A stretch of DNA of 64,000 nt, from contig OY725503.1 in NCBI GenBank assembly GCA_963281255.1, positions 2,914,001 through 2,978,000 on the forward strand, in the 5' to 3' direction. Within the stretch, counting starts at the first letter, position 1. Each line of letters opens with the position of its first letter. The notes under the pieces are model-generated. The model had not been told where the DNA came from and did no database searches. It saw only the letters and a list, made by a program, of their open reading frames with translations. The translations under genes and the position numbers were made by a program. The DNA comes from Aphrocallistes beatrix (lineage: Eukaryota > Porifera > Hexactinellida > Sceptrulophora > Aphrocallistidae). Shown here piece by piece: positions 45,655-57,334 of the stretch.

Positions 45655-47550
45655 ATCCACTATAAGTGATATGGTATATTTTATTACAAGTATTCACAAT
45701 GGGCACCTCCCATTTTTCAGCACATTAGCTTTGTAAATGCAATATTGTAATGATCCTATTTTACAAGGTGAAAATAGTCATCATCAAATTCATTTCTAAG
45801 CAATTTTCAATGGGATACTCCAATTATTCAACATTTACCTAAACAGATATACATAATGGGATATAGCAATCACAATAATAGTCCAAACACAACAACACAA
45901 TATGTAAAACGAATGCGGATCCCTTAAGAGTGACATCCAGTAAAATGGACTGAATTAAATACAAAAAAATATTTATGGGAAAAATTGTTAAACCTTGTTA
46001 CTATCCACAAAAATCTCCGTTGGGCTTAGAAATTTGTCAGTTCACACAAGGCCAAAGACTTGTAAATAGAGTCAGTCATCCGAAAGCTGAGATAATTTTG
46101 CGTCAACAGCTGTCAAGAGAACCAATATATCTTCAAAAATCGCTGAGTTAAGCTGCCACAAATGATTAGCGGTTAGAAATTTTGCGAAATCCAGTTGATC
46201 TATATGACTATTTGGGGGTTTAATGGAGGATTAACAAATTTGACTGCTAAAATGAGTTAGTTTCATATTTTGAAATTTGGCCATGCACCTAATCCTTAAG
46301 GATTTCAATAGATAAATTAAAATATCCTAATTTCACTATCTTTCAATAACCGATAACTGATCAGTACATATTAATTGACTTTAGTATTTAAATTAATTAA
46401 TATTCAATGACGCAATAGAAATACTGTCAGCAATAATATCTCCTTTCAAACATGTTAGATCATATTTTTATTGTTGAATTCGGGTTTATCGCTAAATTTC
46501 TGATAATTTGTATATGTCACTTGACAATAGTAAGATAATTCTTGCCTCAGGAATGTTGTTACATTCTAACATCCATTCTCATATTTTGATTCCACCCCGA
46601 CCTGTTACTCCAACTTTTGTTTCACTCACCATTCTGGGTTGCAGAGTTTGGAATAATTACAACCACGAATTCATTTTGATTTGAAAAATGATATGTTCTT
46701 ACTAAATAAGACAATAGTCAAGTGTCCAGCTTCCAGAAGTGTAGCCCAAGTAGTTCGTATAACCAGTACTGAACTAACCTCAGGAATTTGGAGAAGGATG
46801 TGTAGACTGCGGGATATTTGCTTGATCCAAATATGACCACCTTGATAGACAGCTCTCTTGACATGCTGCTCCAGAGCAGCTTATGTTGTCGGAATTATTA
46901 GTACAGATGTCGGTCCTTTAAGAGGATGGCAAACTCTTAATGGTATGAATGCGATGTTCAGGTATAACAGTTGGCATTGTAAAGGTACAGTAGTGCATTT
47001 GTAGGTTCTGGAAACGAGTTCTAGGTGCTCATGCACTTTATTTTCTATGTTCAACAAGGGTTAAATAGTATCACATCCAGTTAGTGCATGAAACATTGAA
47101 AGGGCGAGTGACTTATCTGGTCCGAGACAGGAAATTATTTGGTGGATTGCAAGGAAACGGACACTCTTGGATATTCCAAATGCTTGGCAAATTGCATCAT
47201 ATACTGAGGGCTGAGCTACCATCACAGCCACAACACAACATCAGTGTCAACAGTATGCACAGGTATTCGGGATGGCAACATTGGGAAAATGAGGTGTGAG
47301 CCATTTTGAAGATTGACAACATTATTGTACATAGTTTTGGTCTGCTAAATTCAAAGCCTTAAAAACTTGAGAAAAGAAATAAATCAGTGGTTGAAACCTG
47401 TTTAGTTATTCTAAGACAGCGGACTAGAGCAAAATTGTTGTAAAATGGCAGGGTGGGAAAGAATATGAGAAGGGAATGTTATGAATGTGTAACATTCCCG
47501 AGATAAGAATTAAATTAATATGGTAATGTAGCATATCAAATTATTAGACA
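45655..47550. other. Intron sequence, no gene or element recognised
   Basis: Almost 2 kb without a supportable frame. 46460-46560 shares text with 4365-4420 and with the foldback at 25662-26748 (gaatgttgttacattc), so old repeats are present. Confidence 0.35.
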
Positions 47551-48095
47551 CAAGGGCGCTTCGCTTGTTGCGCTGCGCGGCTGGGACATACTTTGTGTCC
47601 GCCTAGGGGCACTTGCGGGTGCCTAGGCTCACGATGATTAATTCTATGGGAGATAACATTTCAAAATACGTCTGTCTTGCAGTTATAATCTATATTGTCC
47701 GAAAAATCACCAAATTTGTCAATTTTTAAATTTATGATGCGTAATGATTACGTCATAACACATTGATTATTAATCAATTTTGCTGAGAGTTGTATCATAT
47801 GTGAGATTTATTAATATACACATTCTATTAAATTTAAGCTCTCAATCACCTACAATGGCTGAATTATATTCGAAAAACTGAAATTTCTAAATATAAAAAA
47901 CGTGACAATGACGTAATAATTCCATGATGAGTCGACATTTTCGTCTGAGGTCAGAACTTAGTGGAGCAATAGCCAAAAGACTCCCACATGCCAAAAATCA
48001 GCATTCTGTGCCAGGCAGTTACTTCAATCAATTCGTTTCATATATATATATAGAATAAAATATACACATACTACATCGAGTTTTAATAGTAAGGA
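47551..48095 (-). mobile_element. Helitron family A
   Basis: CAAGGGCGCTTCG at 47551, GTAAGGA at 48095; somewhat diverged in the middle. Confidence 0.8.
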
Positions 48096-48162
48096 TTTAA
48101 CCCTGAACCCGAATTCAACAATAAAAAGATTATTAAATATATACTATATACATATATATATA

Positions 48163-49807
48163 CTGCCTGGCCAAGAGTATTGGAAAACCAAATTGATATA
48201 AATCATTAATAATACTAAAATGGGACTATCTATGGAGTCCAATCAATAAAACCACCAGAGTTAATGAAATCTAACGTTAAATTCGAAATCTAGATACTCG
48301 AATGAATCAATTTACAAGCGTTCTATAGATTAATGCTTCCCATAGGTAACTACTAGCATTTGTGTCTACTTGTACAGTTTGACACTTGTAATCACTAGTA
48401 TATCTTTTGGAAGAAGTGAGATCAAGGTAGCACAAGCGAAACTAATTAGCTTTTAAGCATCTAATATATTAAAATGCTAGGATTTTTATTTTTTTTGTTT
48501 GTCCGAATTGATTGAAGAATTGGCAAGTCGTAGAGATACGAAAATTGGCATGTAGGTGTCAAATGATGAATCTAGGATTAAGAAATTTTCACACCTCTGC
48601 AAAACAAATGGAAAACAAATTTTCACACCTTTTCTATACAAAATAAATGACTACACTATCACAATATAAACCATTGTACGACACTACAATAGATCGTCAT
48701 TGTTGTTGATATTTCAAAGCCACAACTTATGTTTGATATCTTAAATGTATTATAGTATTTGGCAATAAAAAAGATTATCTGCATATTTTCACACCTTTAT
48801 ATACATATTTTCACACCATTTGATGAATTTTGAAAATAATGCTAGAGACTAGCTTCCAACGGGTGACATGGGGTTTTTAGGGGTGTAGATTTCGAATATC
48901 ATATTTTCAGATCTATATGATAAATTATTTGTTTACTTTTGTTTACATTAGATACATAAAGTAAACAAATCTCAAAAATATGCTAGAAACTTGCGTTCAA
49001 CGGTTGACATGGGGTTTTCAGGGGTCTAGATTTCGAATATCATATTTTCGAGTAAATTTGATGATCAATTTGTTTACTTTTGTTTACAATAGATACATAA
49101 AGTAAACAAATCTCAAAAATAGGCTAGAGACTAGCTTCCTACGGTTGACATGTGTTTTTTAGGGGTGTATATTTCGAATATCATATTTTCAGATCGATAT
49201 GATGAATTATTTGTTTACTTTTGTTTACAATAGATACATAAAGTAAACAAATTACAAAAATAGGCAAGAGACTAGCTTCCTACGGTTGACATGTGTTTTT
49301 TAGGGGTGTATATTTCGAATATCATATTTTCAGAACGATATGATAAATTATTTGTTTACTTTTGTTTACAATAATTATATAAAGTAAACGAATTACAAAA
49401 ATAGGCCAGAGAGCTTCCAACGGTTGACATGAGGTTTTTAGTGCTGTAGATTTCGAATATTATATTTTCGGATCCATGTGAGAAATTTTTCGTTGACCTT
49501 TGTTTAAAAGATTTATATAAAGGAAAAAAATCCCAAATATGTTAGATGGAGAACTCCAGGCACCCGCAGGGTGACTCTGCGGACACGCAGTGTCCGCAAG
49601 CCGCGCAGCACAAGCAAGCGAAGCGTGCTTGTAATAGATATATAGAAAACTTCTAAACTGAATAATTCGAGCGTGTATATTTCGAACTTAATGTCAGATT
49701 TTCATTTGCTCTTGTGGTTATAAAGATTTGACTTCATTGGAGAGACCCATTTTAGGATTATTCATGATCCAAAGCAAGATGGTGCTTCAATATTTTTGGC
49801 CAGGCAG
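48163..49807. mobile_element. Tc1-type MITE interrupted by Helitron B
   Basis: TA-flanked ends CTGCCTGGCCAAGAGTATTG / TATTTTTGGCCAGGCAG. Without the Helitron (48460-49631) it is 473 bp. Confidence 0.8.
48460..49631 (+). mobile_element. Helitron family B with five internal units
   Basis: 5' TCTAATATATTAAAATGCTA after A, five units of about 130 bp starting near 48840, 48970, 49125, 49260 and 49400, and 3' end GTGCTTG before T. Confidence 0.85.
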
Positions 49808-50045
49808 TATATATATAACGAATTGATTGAAGAAACTGCAAAGCACAGAATGCTGATTTTTGGCATGCAGGAGTCCTTAACTATGTCTCTACTTCTGACG
49901 TGAAGTTCTGACCTCGGACGAAGATGTTGACTAATCATGGAATCATGACATCATCGTCACCATATTTTAATTAGAAATTTCAGTTTTTTGACTATAACTA
50001 AGTCATTTTAGGCTATAGAAGCTAAATAGAATGTAGATTCTTACC
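49808..50045 (+). mobile_element. Helitron family A, 5' part of body
   Basis: TATATATAACGAATTGATTG to about 50045; the 3' half is missing. The MITE at 48163-49807 sits in its TA tract. Confidence 0.65.
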
Positions 50046-50635
50046 AAGGTTGAAACCGATTGAACCGAATATCAGGATTCATGAATAGTTCCTGAAATGA
50101 ATACGAATACTGATAATATTCGGTACTCTAACCGAATACGAATAATGATAATAATCAGCTACTCAAACCGAATACCTAGTATACTGATATTATTCGGGTA
50201 CATAAATTCTAATACTGCGCAGCTGAAATAAATAATCTTTAATGTAGGACTGTGAATTGTTATAGTGCTGTATATGTTGACCAATTTAACAGATAGTGAC
50301 TGGATATGCTAAGTAAAGGAATACAGACAATTCGTGACAAGATAATTCATGACGGACAATTCGCGACAGGACAATTCGTGACAGCGACAATTCGTGACAG
50401 AGACAATTCGTGACAACCATAATGACCATAATGATTGGGTATGCACAGTGATGAATATAAACAATCTCCGTGTTTCAAATATGAATCCTTGAAGTATAGT
50501 ACGAATATAAACGAATTCTTTATTGCTACACACTATATAAAAAAAGCTTGGCATCGAGGATTTAATAATTGTCTTGTCAACATCCTTCGATATGGAAATT
50601 TATTGAAATTTTAAGAAAAGGAACAAAGATTGACT
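50046..50635. repeat. Short repeats: CCGAATA-rich and GACAATTCGTGACA array
   Basis: 50060-50210 has several AACCGAATA-type motifs. 50325-50420 has about six copies of a 14-16 bp GACAATTCGTGACA unit. Confidence 0.75.
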
Positions 50636-50835
50636 NNNNNNNNNNNNNNNNNNNNNNNNNNNNNNNNNNNNNNNNNNNNNNNNNNNNNNNNNNNNNNNNN
50701 NNNNNNNNNNNNNNNNNNNNNNNNNNNNNNNNNNNNNNNNNNNNNNNNNNNNNNNNNNNNNNNNNNNNNNNNNNNNNNNNNNNNNNNNNNNNNNNNNNNN
50801 NNNNNNNNNNNNNNNNNNNNNNNNNNNNNNNNNNN
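50636..50835. other. Assembly gap (200 N)
   Basis: Exactly 200 N; the true length is unknown. Confidence 1.
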
Positions 50836-51019
50836 GGTTTGCTTTCTATATACTCTTTTCGTGTGAATGGTTAAGATCTGATACATTTAACCTATAATAA
50901 GACAACATAGAAATATACGACAATAATTATGGGACACACGCTTAGGATTTCGCGCTGGACAAGGAAAAATGGTCGCTATTTGCGATTTGTTATTATATCA
51001 GATGTCGTTATATCCAATC

Positions 51020-51532
51020 TTCACTGTATGTATATATATCTGTAACGAATTGATTGAAGAAACTGTAGGGCACAGAAAGCTGATTTTTGGCTTGTGGGAG
51101 TTTTTTGCTAAGGCTCCAGTAAGTTCTGAGCTCATACGAAAATGTCGACACATCATGGAATTATGACGTCATTGTCACCTTTTTTATAATTGGAAATTTC
51201 AGTTTTTCGACTATAACTCAGCCATTTTTAGTGATAGAAGGCTGAAATTTTAATAGAATGTGTATATTAAAATATCTCACATAGGAAACAAAGATCATCC
51301 AAAAATGATGACTCATCACTCTGTTATAACATCATCATTACGCATCAAAAATAGAAAAAATTGATATTTTTGTCATTTTTCGAAAGATATTGATTATAAC
51401 AGTAGGATAGACATATTTAGAGATATTACATCCCTTTTAATTAATCAATGTAGCCCCAGGCGGACAAAGGACTCCACCGGCAGACACAAAATTTCCGCCA
51501 GCCGCGCAGCGCATGCAAGCGAAGCGCTCTTG
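51020..51532 (+). mobile_element. Helitron family A
   Basis: CTGTAACGAATTGATTGAAG to GCTCTTG at 51532, directly followed by the 5' end of a minus copy (ATTAATCGAG… to 51562). Confidence 0.8.
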
Positions 51533-51580
51533 TAAACATTAATCGAGTTTTAATAGTAAGGTTGTATATATATATATATA

Positions 51581-52048
51581 CTACCCGGACAAAAGTATTC
51601 GACCACCACGAAAACTTTCATACAAATAGTATTAAATTGGATCTATTAAAAAAGGAACATATACTCAAACTGTAGAAATTTCTTCATTTTTTATTTTAAA
51701 TTCGTCATCTACACATTCTAATTACCCATAATTGAGCATCTCAACTTAATTACTTATTCTTATGTAGAAAATTATCAACCTCTACCACTTTATGTCACTA
51801 ATCGACATCATCTATAATGGCTATGACTTGATACAAGTAGCATCAAATATCAAATATTGATATTTATTAACTTGGGAGTTAGTAGTTAAGTTGAGACTCA
51901 ATTATAAGTAATTAGAGTGTAGTTTACGAATTTGATAAAAGAAGAATATTCCTGACAGTTTATGTACATATTCTTTTATGAATAGAGCCACTTTAATACT
52001 ATTTGTATGGGGTTTATATGGCGGTTGAATACTTTTGTCCGGGTACTG
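51581..52048. mobile_element. MITE with CCCGGACAAAAG ends
   Basis: Second copy of the family at 39949-40425, in a (TA)n tract. Confidence 0.85.
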
Positions 52049-52538
52049 TATATACAGGGTGGTCCAAAAAAAAGTGTACCCTACATATTTTTGCCATGAC
52101 CAGCCTGTTCTTCTTATCCGTTTCTGTGAGCTTCTGATGAATGCTAATACGATAGGGAAACAAGTTTAGGTCTTCTTTGATAGCTCTCAACATCGTAGAG
52201 CGAGAGGAAGCCAGCTCCTGACACCTCCTCCTCGTCGATTTGTGAGGTGACTCTTGGACGGATTCTCGCAGGCGCTCGATAAACTCCTCATTCCGCTTTC
52301 TCTTTCGTCCTGAATGAATTTTTCGACCAGGGGGGGTTATCGAGTTAAGGTTCCTGACTGTCTCTTCTGTCCTAAACTTGGCTACCCACTTGACAATGAG
52401 AGATTTGTATGGTGGTTTAGGGGGGTTGAACTTGGTAACAAAATCACGTATCGCTGCATCGAAGCTTTTCGTCTCCAAGTACTTCTCAACTGCGAATGCT
52501 CTCATTTCGACAGTCCACGGAGAGTTTTTCTTGGACAT
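52014..52538 (-). CDS. Truncated transposase: helix-turn-helix domain without catalytic domain
   Basis: Open for 174 codons from ATG at 52538 (MSKKNSPWTVEMRAFAVEKY). The first HTH (AVEKYLETKSFDAAIRDFVT, a mariner-like FaVekYf…s start) is followed by a second part (ERLRESVQESPHKSTRRRCQ, then ELASSRSTMLRAI) that gives the paired HTH which binds terminal repeats in this superfamily. After LVMAKICRVHFF the frame runs directly into the terminal repeat and out into the neighbouring MITE. No catalytic D is left. The frame has no stop or shift, unlike most transposase remnants here. Such products can compete with full transposase (as KP does for P elements), but that is inference. Confidence 0.7.
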   Translation of the reverse strand: MSKKNSPWTVEMRAFAVEKYLETKSFDAAIRDFVTKFNPPKPPYKSLIVKWVAKFRTEETVRNLNSITPPGRKIHSGRKRKRNEEFIERLRESVQESPHKSTRRRCQELASSRSTMLRAIKEDLNLFPYRISIHQKLTETDKKNRLVMAKICRVHFFLDHPVYTVPGQKYSTAI

Positions 52539-52643
52539 AGCTAGTAGTACTTGAAATGTTAAAACGGTATTAAAGTTGAAACAAAAGTTGCAGTGTGGGT
52601 GGTCCAAAATATGTACGGGTACACTTTTTTTTGGACCACCCTG
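52055..52643 (-). mobile_element. Tc1/mariner deletion derivative that keeps only the DNA-binding domain
   Basis: 589 bp, TA-flanked, ends CAGGGTGGTCCAAAAAAAAG and its complement. The inner sequence is the N-terminal part of a transposase on the minus strand; the catalytic part is deleted. Confidence 0.85.
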
Positions 52644-52655
52644 TATATATACATG

Positions 52656-52916
52656 TTGAAGAAACTGCAAAGCAGAAAGGTGATTTTTGGCATTTGAGAG
52701 AGTCTTTTGGATATGGCTTCACTAAGTTCTGACCTCAGATGAAAATGTCGGCGCATCATGGAATTATGACGTCATTGTCACCTTTTTTTATAATTTGAAA
52801 TTTCAGTTTTTCGACATAACTCAGCCATTTTGGGTGATAGAAAGCTGAAATTATAAAAGAATGTGTAAATTAATATATCTCACATATGATGCAACTATTG
52901 TCAAAAAATGAAAAAA
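52656..52916 (+). mobile_element. Helitron family A, 5' part of body
   Basis: GTTGAAGAAACTGC onward with a CRE-like site; breaks off near 52916 into minus-strand family sequence. Confidence 0.65.
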
Positions 52917-53521
52917 TCAGCTTTCTACGCCTGGCAGTTTCTTCAATCAATTCGTTACAGAGATATACAGTCGACTCTCGTTAATACGAACACGGATAAG
53001 GAGTACAATCGGATAAGAAGTACAAGTTTTGATTCCCCAACCTAATCTATGGCAAAATATATACAAACGAACTCCGGTTAACACGAACACGGATAAGACG
53101 AAATATCGGATAATAAGTACGATTTGTGGGTCCCCTTCAGTACGTTTTCAATACTAAATACATCGGTTAATACGAACACTGATAATACGAACAGGTGTGT
53201 GCATACGAGCACTTTGAATATGGAACGTAGTATGTACGTAGATAGATACTAGACAGATATTTCTCAATGAAAATACAGTCGAATCTCGTTAATACAACAT
53301 GGATAATGAGTTCTCTATTTGACAAGTACAATTTCATACTCTCACGTAGTTATCACTAAGTATATTAAGTATTATGGACAAATGTGGCTATGTACGTACT
53401 TCGGTTAATACGTGCTCCGGATAAGGAGTACAAATCTCCACGGTCCCTTGGTGTACGTGTCAACGAGAGTCGACTGTATATCCATACACAAATAGATATT
53501 AATCGAGTTTTAATAGTAAGG
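52917..53521 (-). mobile_element. Helitron family A, short copy with MITE in its TA tract
   Basis: Only about 50 bp of body, then GTTACAG, the MITE 52968-53475 and the 5' end ATTAATCGAG…GTAAGGA at 53521. Confidence 0.7.
52968..53475. mobile_element. Pogo/Tigger MITE
   Basis: CAGTCGACTCTCGTTAATAC at left, CAACGAGAGTCGACTG at right; internal repeats of CGGTTAATACGAACAC. Confidence 0.85.
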
Positions 53522-54484
53522 ACAAGCGCGCTTCGCTTGCTTGCGCTGCGCGGCTGGCGGACACTTTGTGTCCGCCAGAGGCTCCCATCGGTCGCCTGGG
53601 GTCACATTGATTGATTAAAAGTGAGATGACATCTCGAAATAGGTCTGTCATACAGTTATAATCGATATTGCACGAAAAATCGCCAAATTTGTCAATTTTA
53701 AAAAATTTTAATGGGTAATGATGACGTCATAACAGGATGATGAGTCATCATTTTATGATGATAGTTGTGCCATATTTGAGATATATTAATACAGTGGAAA
53801 CCGGTTATAAGAACATCGTTGGGAGTCGAAAAAATGTTCTTATAACCGATATGTTCTTATAACAGTATTTCGGTTATAAGAACATGTTCTTATAACCGAA
53901 ATAAGAGGTCAGATATGTCGGTTATAAGAACATATTTTGCTCCTTTTATTGTTTATAAGAACATCGGTTATAAGAACATGTCAGAAATTACAAAATTGGT
54001 TGTGTATGAATGAAAAAATGAGCACTTGACACCTAATAGTTCTAGAAATTATTGATAGAATGTTCTTATAACCGATATTATATGTTCTTATAACCGGTTC
54101 TGTTTAAATAGTAATGAATAGAAAAGAATCCGTTCCCAAATAAATGGTTCTTATAACCGACATGTTCTTATAACCGGTGTTCTTATAACCGATATCCACT
54201 GTATACATAATCTATTAAAATTTCAGCCTTCTATCTCCTATAATGGCTGAGTTATGCTCGAATAACTGTATTGCTTAACTTTTTAAAATGTGACAATGAC
54301 GTCATAATTCCATGATGAGTCGACATTTTGCTCTGAGCTCAGAACTTAGTGGAGCCATAGCCAAAAGACTACCACATGCCAAAAATCAGCTTTCTGCGCC
54401 CGGCAGTTTCATCAATCAATTAATTCGTTACAGATATATATATACATATATACACAAACATTAATCGAGTTTTAATAGTAAGGA
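53522..54484 (-). mobile_element. Helitron family A inserted exactly at the end of another
   Basis: CAAG at 53522 follows the GGA end of the previous copy with no base between; GTAAGGA ends at 54484. A MITE lies in its body. Confidence 0.85.
53792..54201. mobile_element. Pogo-type MITE made of GGTTATAAGAACAT repeats
   Basis: CAGTGGAAACCGGTTATAAG and GATATCCACTG ends. About a dozen copies of GGTTATAAGAACAT or its complement fill it. Confidence 0.85.
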
Positions 54485-54620
54485 TAACAGTAGGATAGCT
54501 GTATTTAGAGATGTTATGTCCCTTAAAATTAATCAATGTGACCTCAGGTACCCGCAGGGAGCCTCCGGCGGACATATAGTGTCCGACAGCCGCGCAGCGC
54601 AAGCAAGCGAAGCGCGTTTG
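54485..54620 (+). mobile_element. Helitron family A, 3' end fragment
   Basis: TAACAGTAGGATAG to GCGCGTTTG; the same GGACAT…TGTCCG hairpin as other copies. Confidence 0.7.
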
Positions 54621-54716
54621 TTTATGACTCACCGAATATTGAACTATTCGGTTGCAACCTTGATTATCCTTACTATTAAAACTCGATTATTGTGTATGTG
54701 TATATATATATATATA

Positions 54717-56080
54717 CACTGGCGGTCATAAATAATTACTCACTTTGTCATATATAGAATTTAGCATAGATCTAAGCTTTAACTTCCAAAATCAAGTATG
54801 ATCTTATTATTCAACCATTATATTGATACAGTATCAACTAATAACCGTAATAATCAAGTAGAAATTAGAAACTCAGATTTATATAACCAACTTTAATTCT
54901 GATCTCGGATTGAACACATTTCTATTATTAGCCAAAAATGTCTATTTATAAGCGAAGAATCGCCTTAGAAAACCGAGGAAAGATTGTTGCACTAGATCAG
55001 GAAGGTTATTCTCAGAGACAAATAGCTGATCGAGTTGAGTGTTGCCAAAAAAGCGTGTCTCTTATCCTCAAGAAGGAAAAAACGAATGGTGGCCTAGCGG
55101 ATCGGCCAATTCCAGGAAGGGCTAGAAAAACGACCCGACGAGAAGACAGTCTACTAGTGCGGAAGAGCAAAGCAGATCGATTTAAGACTGCTCCTCAGAT
55201 AAGAAATGAAATAAGGCGTGAACATGGAATATATATTTCCATTTCTACCACCCAGAGGAGGTTGCGCGAGGTTGGACTTATCGGACGCAAGCCTAGGAGA
55301 AAACCGAGATTGACCGTCAAACACAAGAAGGCTCGTATAGCCTATGCTAGAGCTCATCGAGATTGGACTCCTGCACAATGGGCACGGGTTATCTTTAGCG
55401 ACGAGTCAAGATTCTTGTTGTATAGAAGTGATGGTCGGGTATATGTGCGACGAATGCCTGGGGAAGAATTTCATGAGACCTGCGTTCAAACTACAGTGAA
55501 ACATGGGGGCGGTGGCATCATGGTATGGGGATGTATGACTGCAAATGGAATAGGATTACTCTGTGATGTTAAGGGGAGTTTGAATGGCAGATCCTACATC
55601 GATATTTTGGATAATAACCTTATTCCATCAATTCATTTACATGCTTTAACCAACAACTGCCAGTTCCAGCAGGATAATGCCCCTTGTCACAGGTCTTCCC
55701 TTGTCAAAGAATGGTTTGAGTCCAATGGGATCGATGTGATGGATTGGCCAGCACAATCTCCCGATCTGAATCCTATCGAGAATCTCTGGGATCACATTGG
55801 AACGACTATACACGAATACAACCCTACAAATCATAAGGAACTTCTCTCAGCAATTCATAAAGCTTGGAATGGCATAACCATAGAAAGACTCTCCAAGCTG
55901 TTTGACAGCATGCCTCGAAGGTGTGCAGCAGTTATTAAAGCTAAGGGGGGCCCTACTAGGTATTAGCATCGTATTTGATATAATAATAGTTAGTTAGTAG
56001 TTATAAATAAACCGTACATGCTAATTATCTTACGAAAAAGATGAAATATTCAAGTGAGTAATTATTTATGACCGCCAGTG
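54717..56080 (+). mobile_element. Complete Tc1 element (DD34E), apparently intact
   Basis: 1364 bp; 29-bp perfect terminal repeats starting CACTGGCGGTCATAAATAAT; TA on both sides; one uninterrupted transposase frame. Confidence 0.92.
54938..55966 (+). CDS. Tc1 transposase, intact
   Basis: 342 codons, the normal family length. The N-terminus has paired helix-turn-helix domains (ALDQEGYSQRQIADRVECCQ at residues 19-38; then APQIRNEIRREHGIYISIST) joined by a GRARKTTRRED linker with a GRxR hook. Catalytic residues: D in IFSDESRFLL, D in QFQQDNAPCHRS, E in PAQSPDLNPIENLWD; 34 residues separate the last two. The Gly-rich GGGGIMVWGC loop typical of Tc1 is present. No stop or shift, and the terminal repeats are perfect, so the copy may still be mobile. 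It cuts and pastes at TA. Confidence 0.93.
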   Translation: MSIYKRRIALENRGKIVALDQEGYSQRQIADRVECCQKSVSLILKKEKTNGGLADRPIPGRARKTTRREDSLLVRKSKADRFKTAPQIRNEIRREHGIYISISTTQRRLREVGLIGRKPRRKPRLTVKHKKARIAYARAHRDWTPAQWARVIFSDESRFLLYRSDGRVYVRRMPGEEFHETCVQTTVKHGGGGIMVWGCMTANGIGLLCDVKGSLNGRSYIDILDNNLIPSIHLHALTNNCQFQQDNAPCHRSSLVKEWFESNGIDVMDWPAQSPDLNPIENLWDHIGTTIHEYNPTNHKELLSAIHKAWNGITIERLSKLFDSMPRRCAAVIKAKGGPTRY

Positions 56081-56575
56081 TATATATATATATCTGTAAC
56101 GAATTGATTGAAGAAACTGCCGGTCATAGAAAGCTAATTTTTGGCATGTGGGAGTATTTTGGCTATGGCTCCAGTAAGTTCTGAGCTCAGAGCAAAATGT
56201 CGTCTCATCATCATGACTCATCATTAAAAGTTAAGCAACACAGTTATTCGGGCATAACTCAGCCATTATAGGAGATAGAAGGCTGAAATTTTAATAGAAT
56301 CTGTATACTAACATGTCTCACATATGATGCGACTATCATAAAAAATGATGACTCATCACTTTGTTATGACGTCATCATTACGCATCAAAAATTTTTAAAT
56401 TCACAAATTTGGTGATTTTTCAAGTGATATCGATTAGCACAGTAGAATAGACATATTTAGAGATGTATCTCCCTTATAATTAACCAATGTGACTCCAGGC
56501 GACCGAAGGGAGCCTCCGGCGGACGCGAAGTGTTCGCCAGTCGCGCAGCGCAAGCAAGCGCGAAGCGCGCTTGTT

Positions 56576-56814
56576 TCCATTAAAACTCGATTAATGTGTA
56601 CATACGTATTATGTATATATGTATATATATATAGTCGATTCCGCTTAATAGGGTCACTGTTTAATTGGGCCAACCGCTTAATTGGGACACTTTTGGCAGG
56701 ACCGGAATAGCTCTCACACATATAAGCTAATACAAAATATTTTCGGTTAATAGGGTTCTCCGCTTAATCGGGCTAAAATGTCCTCTGACCGATGTGGTCC
56801 TATTAAGCGGAGTC

Positions 56815-56849
<35 letters not shown>

Positions 56850-57328
56850 ACGAATTGACTGAAGAAACTGTCAGGCGCAGAATGCTGATTTTTGGCATGT
56901 ACGAGTCTTTTGGCTATGGCTCCACAAGTTCTGAGCTCAGATGAAAATGTCGACTCATCATGGAACTATGACATCATTACCACATTTCAAAAGGTTAAGC
57001 AATACAGTTATTCGAGCTTAACTCCGCCATTATAGGAGATAGAAAGCTGAATATTTAATAGAATCTGTATACTAACATAGCTCACATATGATGCAACTAT
57101 CATCAAAAAATGATGACTCATCACTTTGTTATGACGTCATCACTACTCATCTAAATTTTAAAAATTGTTAAATTTGGTGATTTTTCGTGCGATATAGATT
57201 ATAACAGTAGTACAGGGGGATGTTATCTCCTTTATAATTAATCAATGTGACCACAGGCGCCCATAGGGCGCCTCTGGCGGCACAAAGTGTCTGCCAGCCG
57301 CGCAGCGCAAGCAAGCGAAGCGCGCTTG
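56576..57328 (+). mobile_element. Helitron family A with MITE in its TA tract
   Basis: 5' end slightly shortened (TCCATTAAAACTCG), MITE at 56633-56818, body from 56846, 3' end CGCGCTTG at 57328. Confidence 0.8.
56633..56818. mobile_element. Pogo-type MITE
   Basis: GTCGATTCCGCTTAATAGGG and complement; same family as 41384-41571, inverted. Confidence 0.8.
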
Positions 57329-57334
57329 TATATA

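Larger units (their letters stand above)
54667..56573 (+). mobile_element. Helitron family A hosting an intact Tc1 in its TA tract
   Basis: 5' TCCTTACTATTAAAACTCG at 54667, TA tract split by Tc1 54717-56080, body from CTGTAACGAATTGATTG at about 56094, 3' end CGCGCTTG at 56573. Confidence 0.85.

Noticed and set aside
47084..47299. 71-codon plus frame MHETLKGRVTYL…
   Set aside because: No motif, no splice context and no repeat relation seen; compatible with chance.
50569..50886. Open frames across 50636-50835
   Set aside because: They run through 200 undetermined bases and have no meaning.
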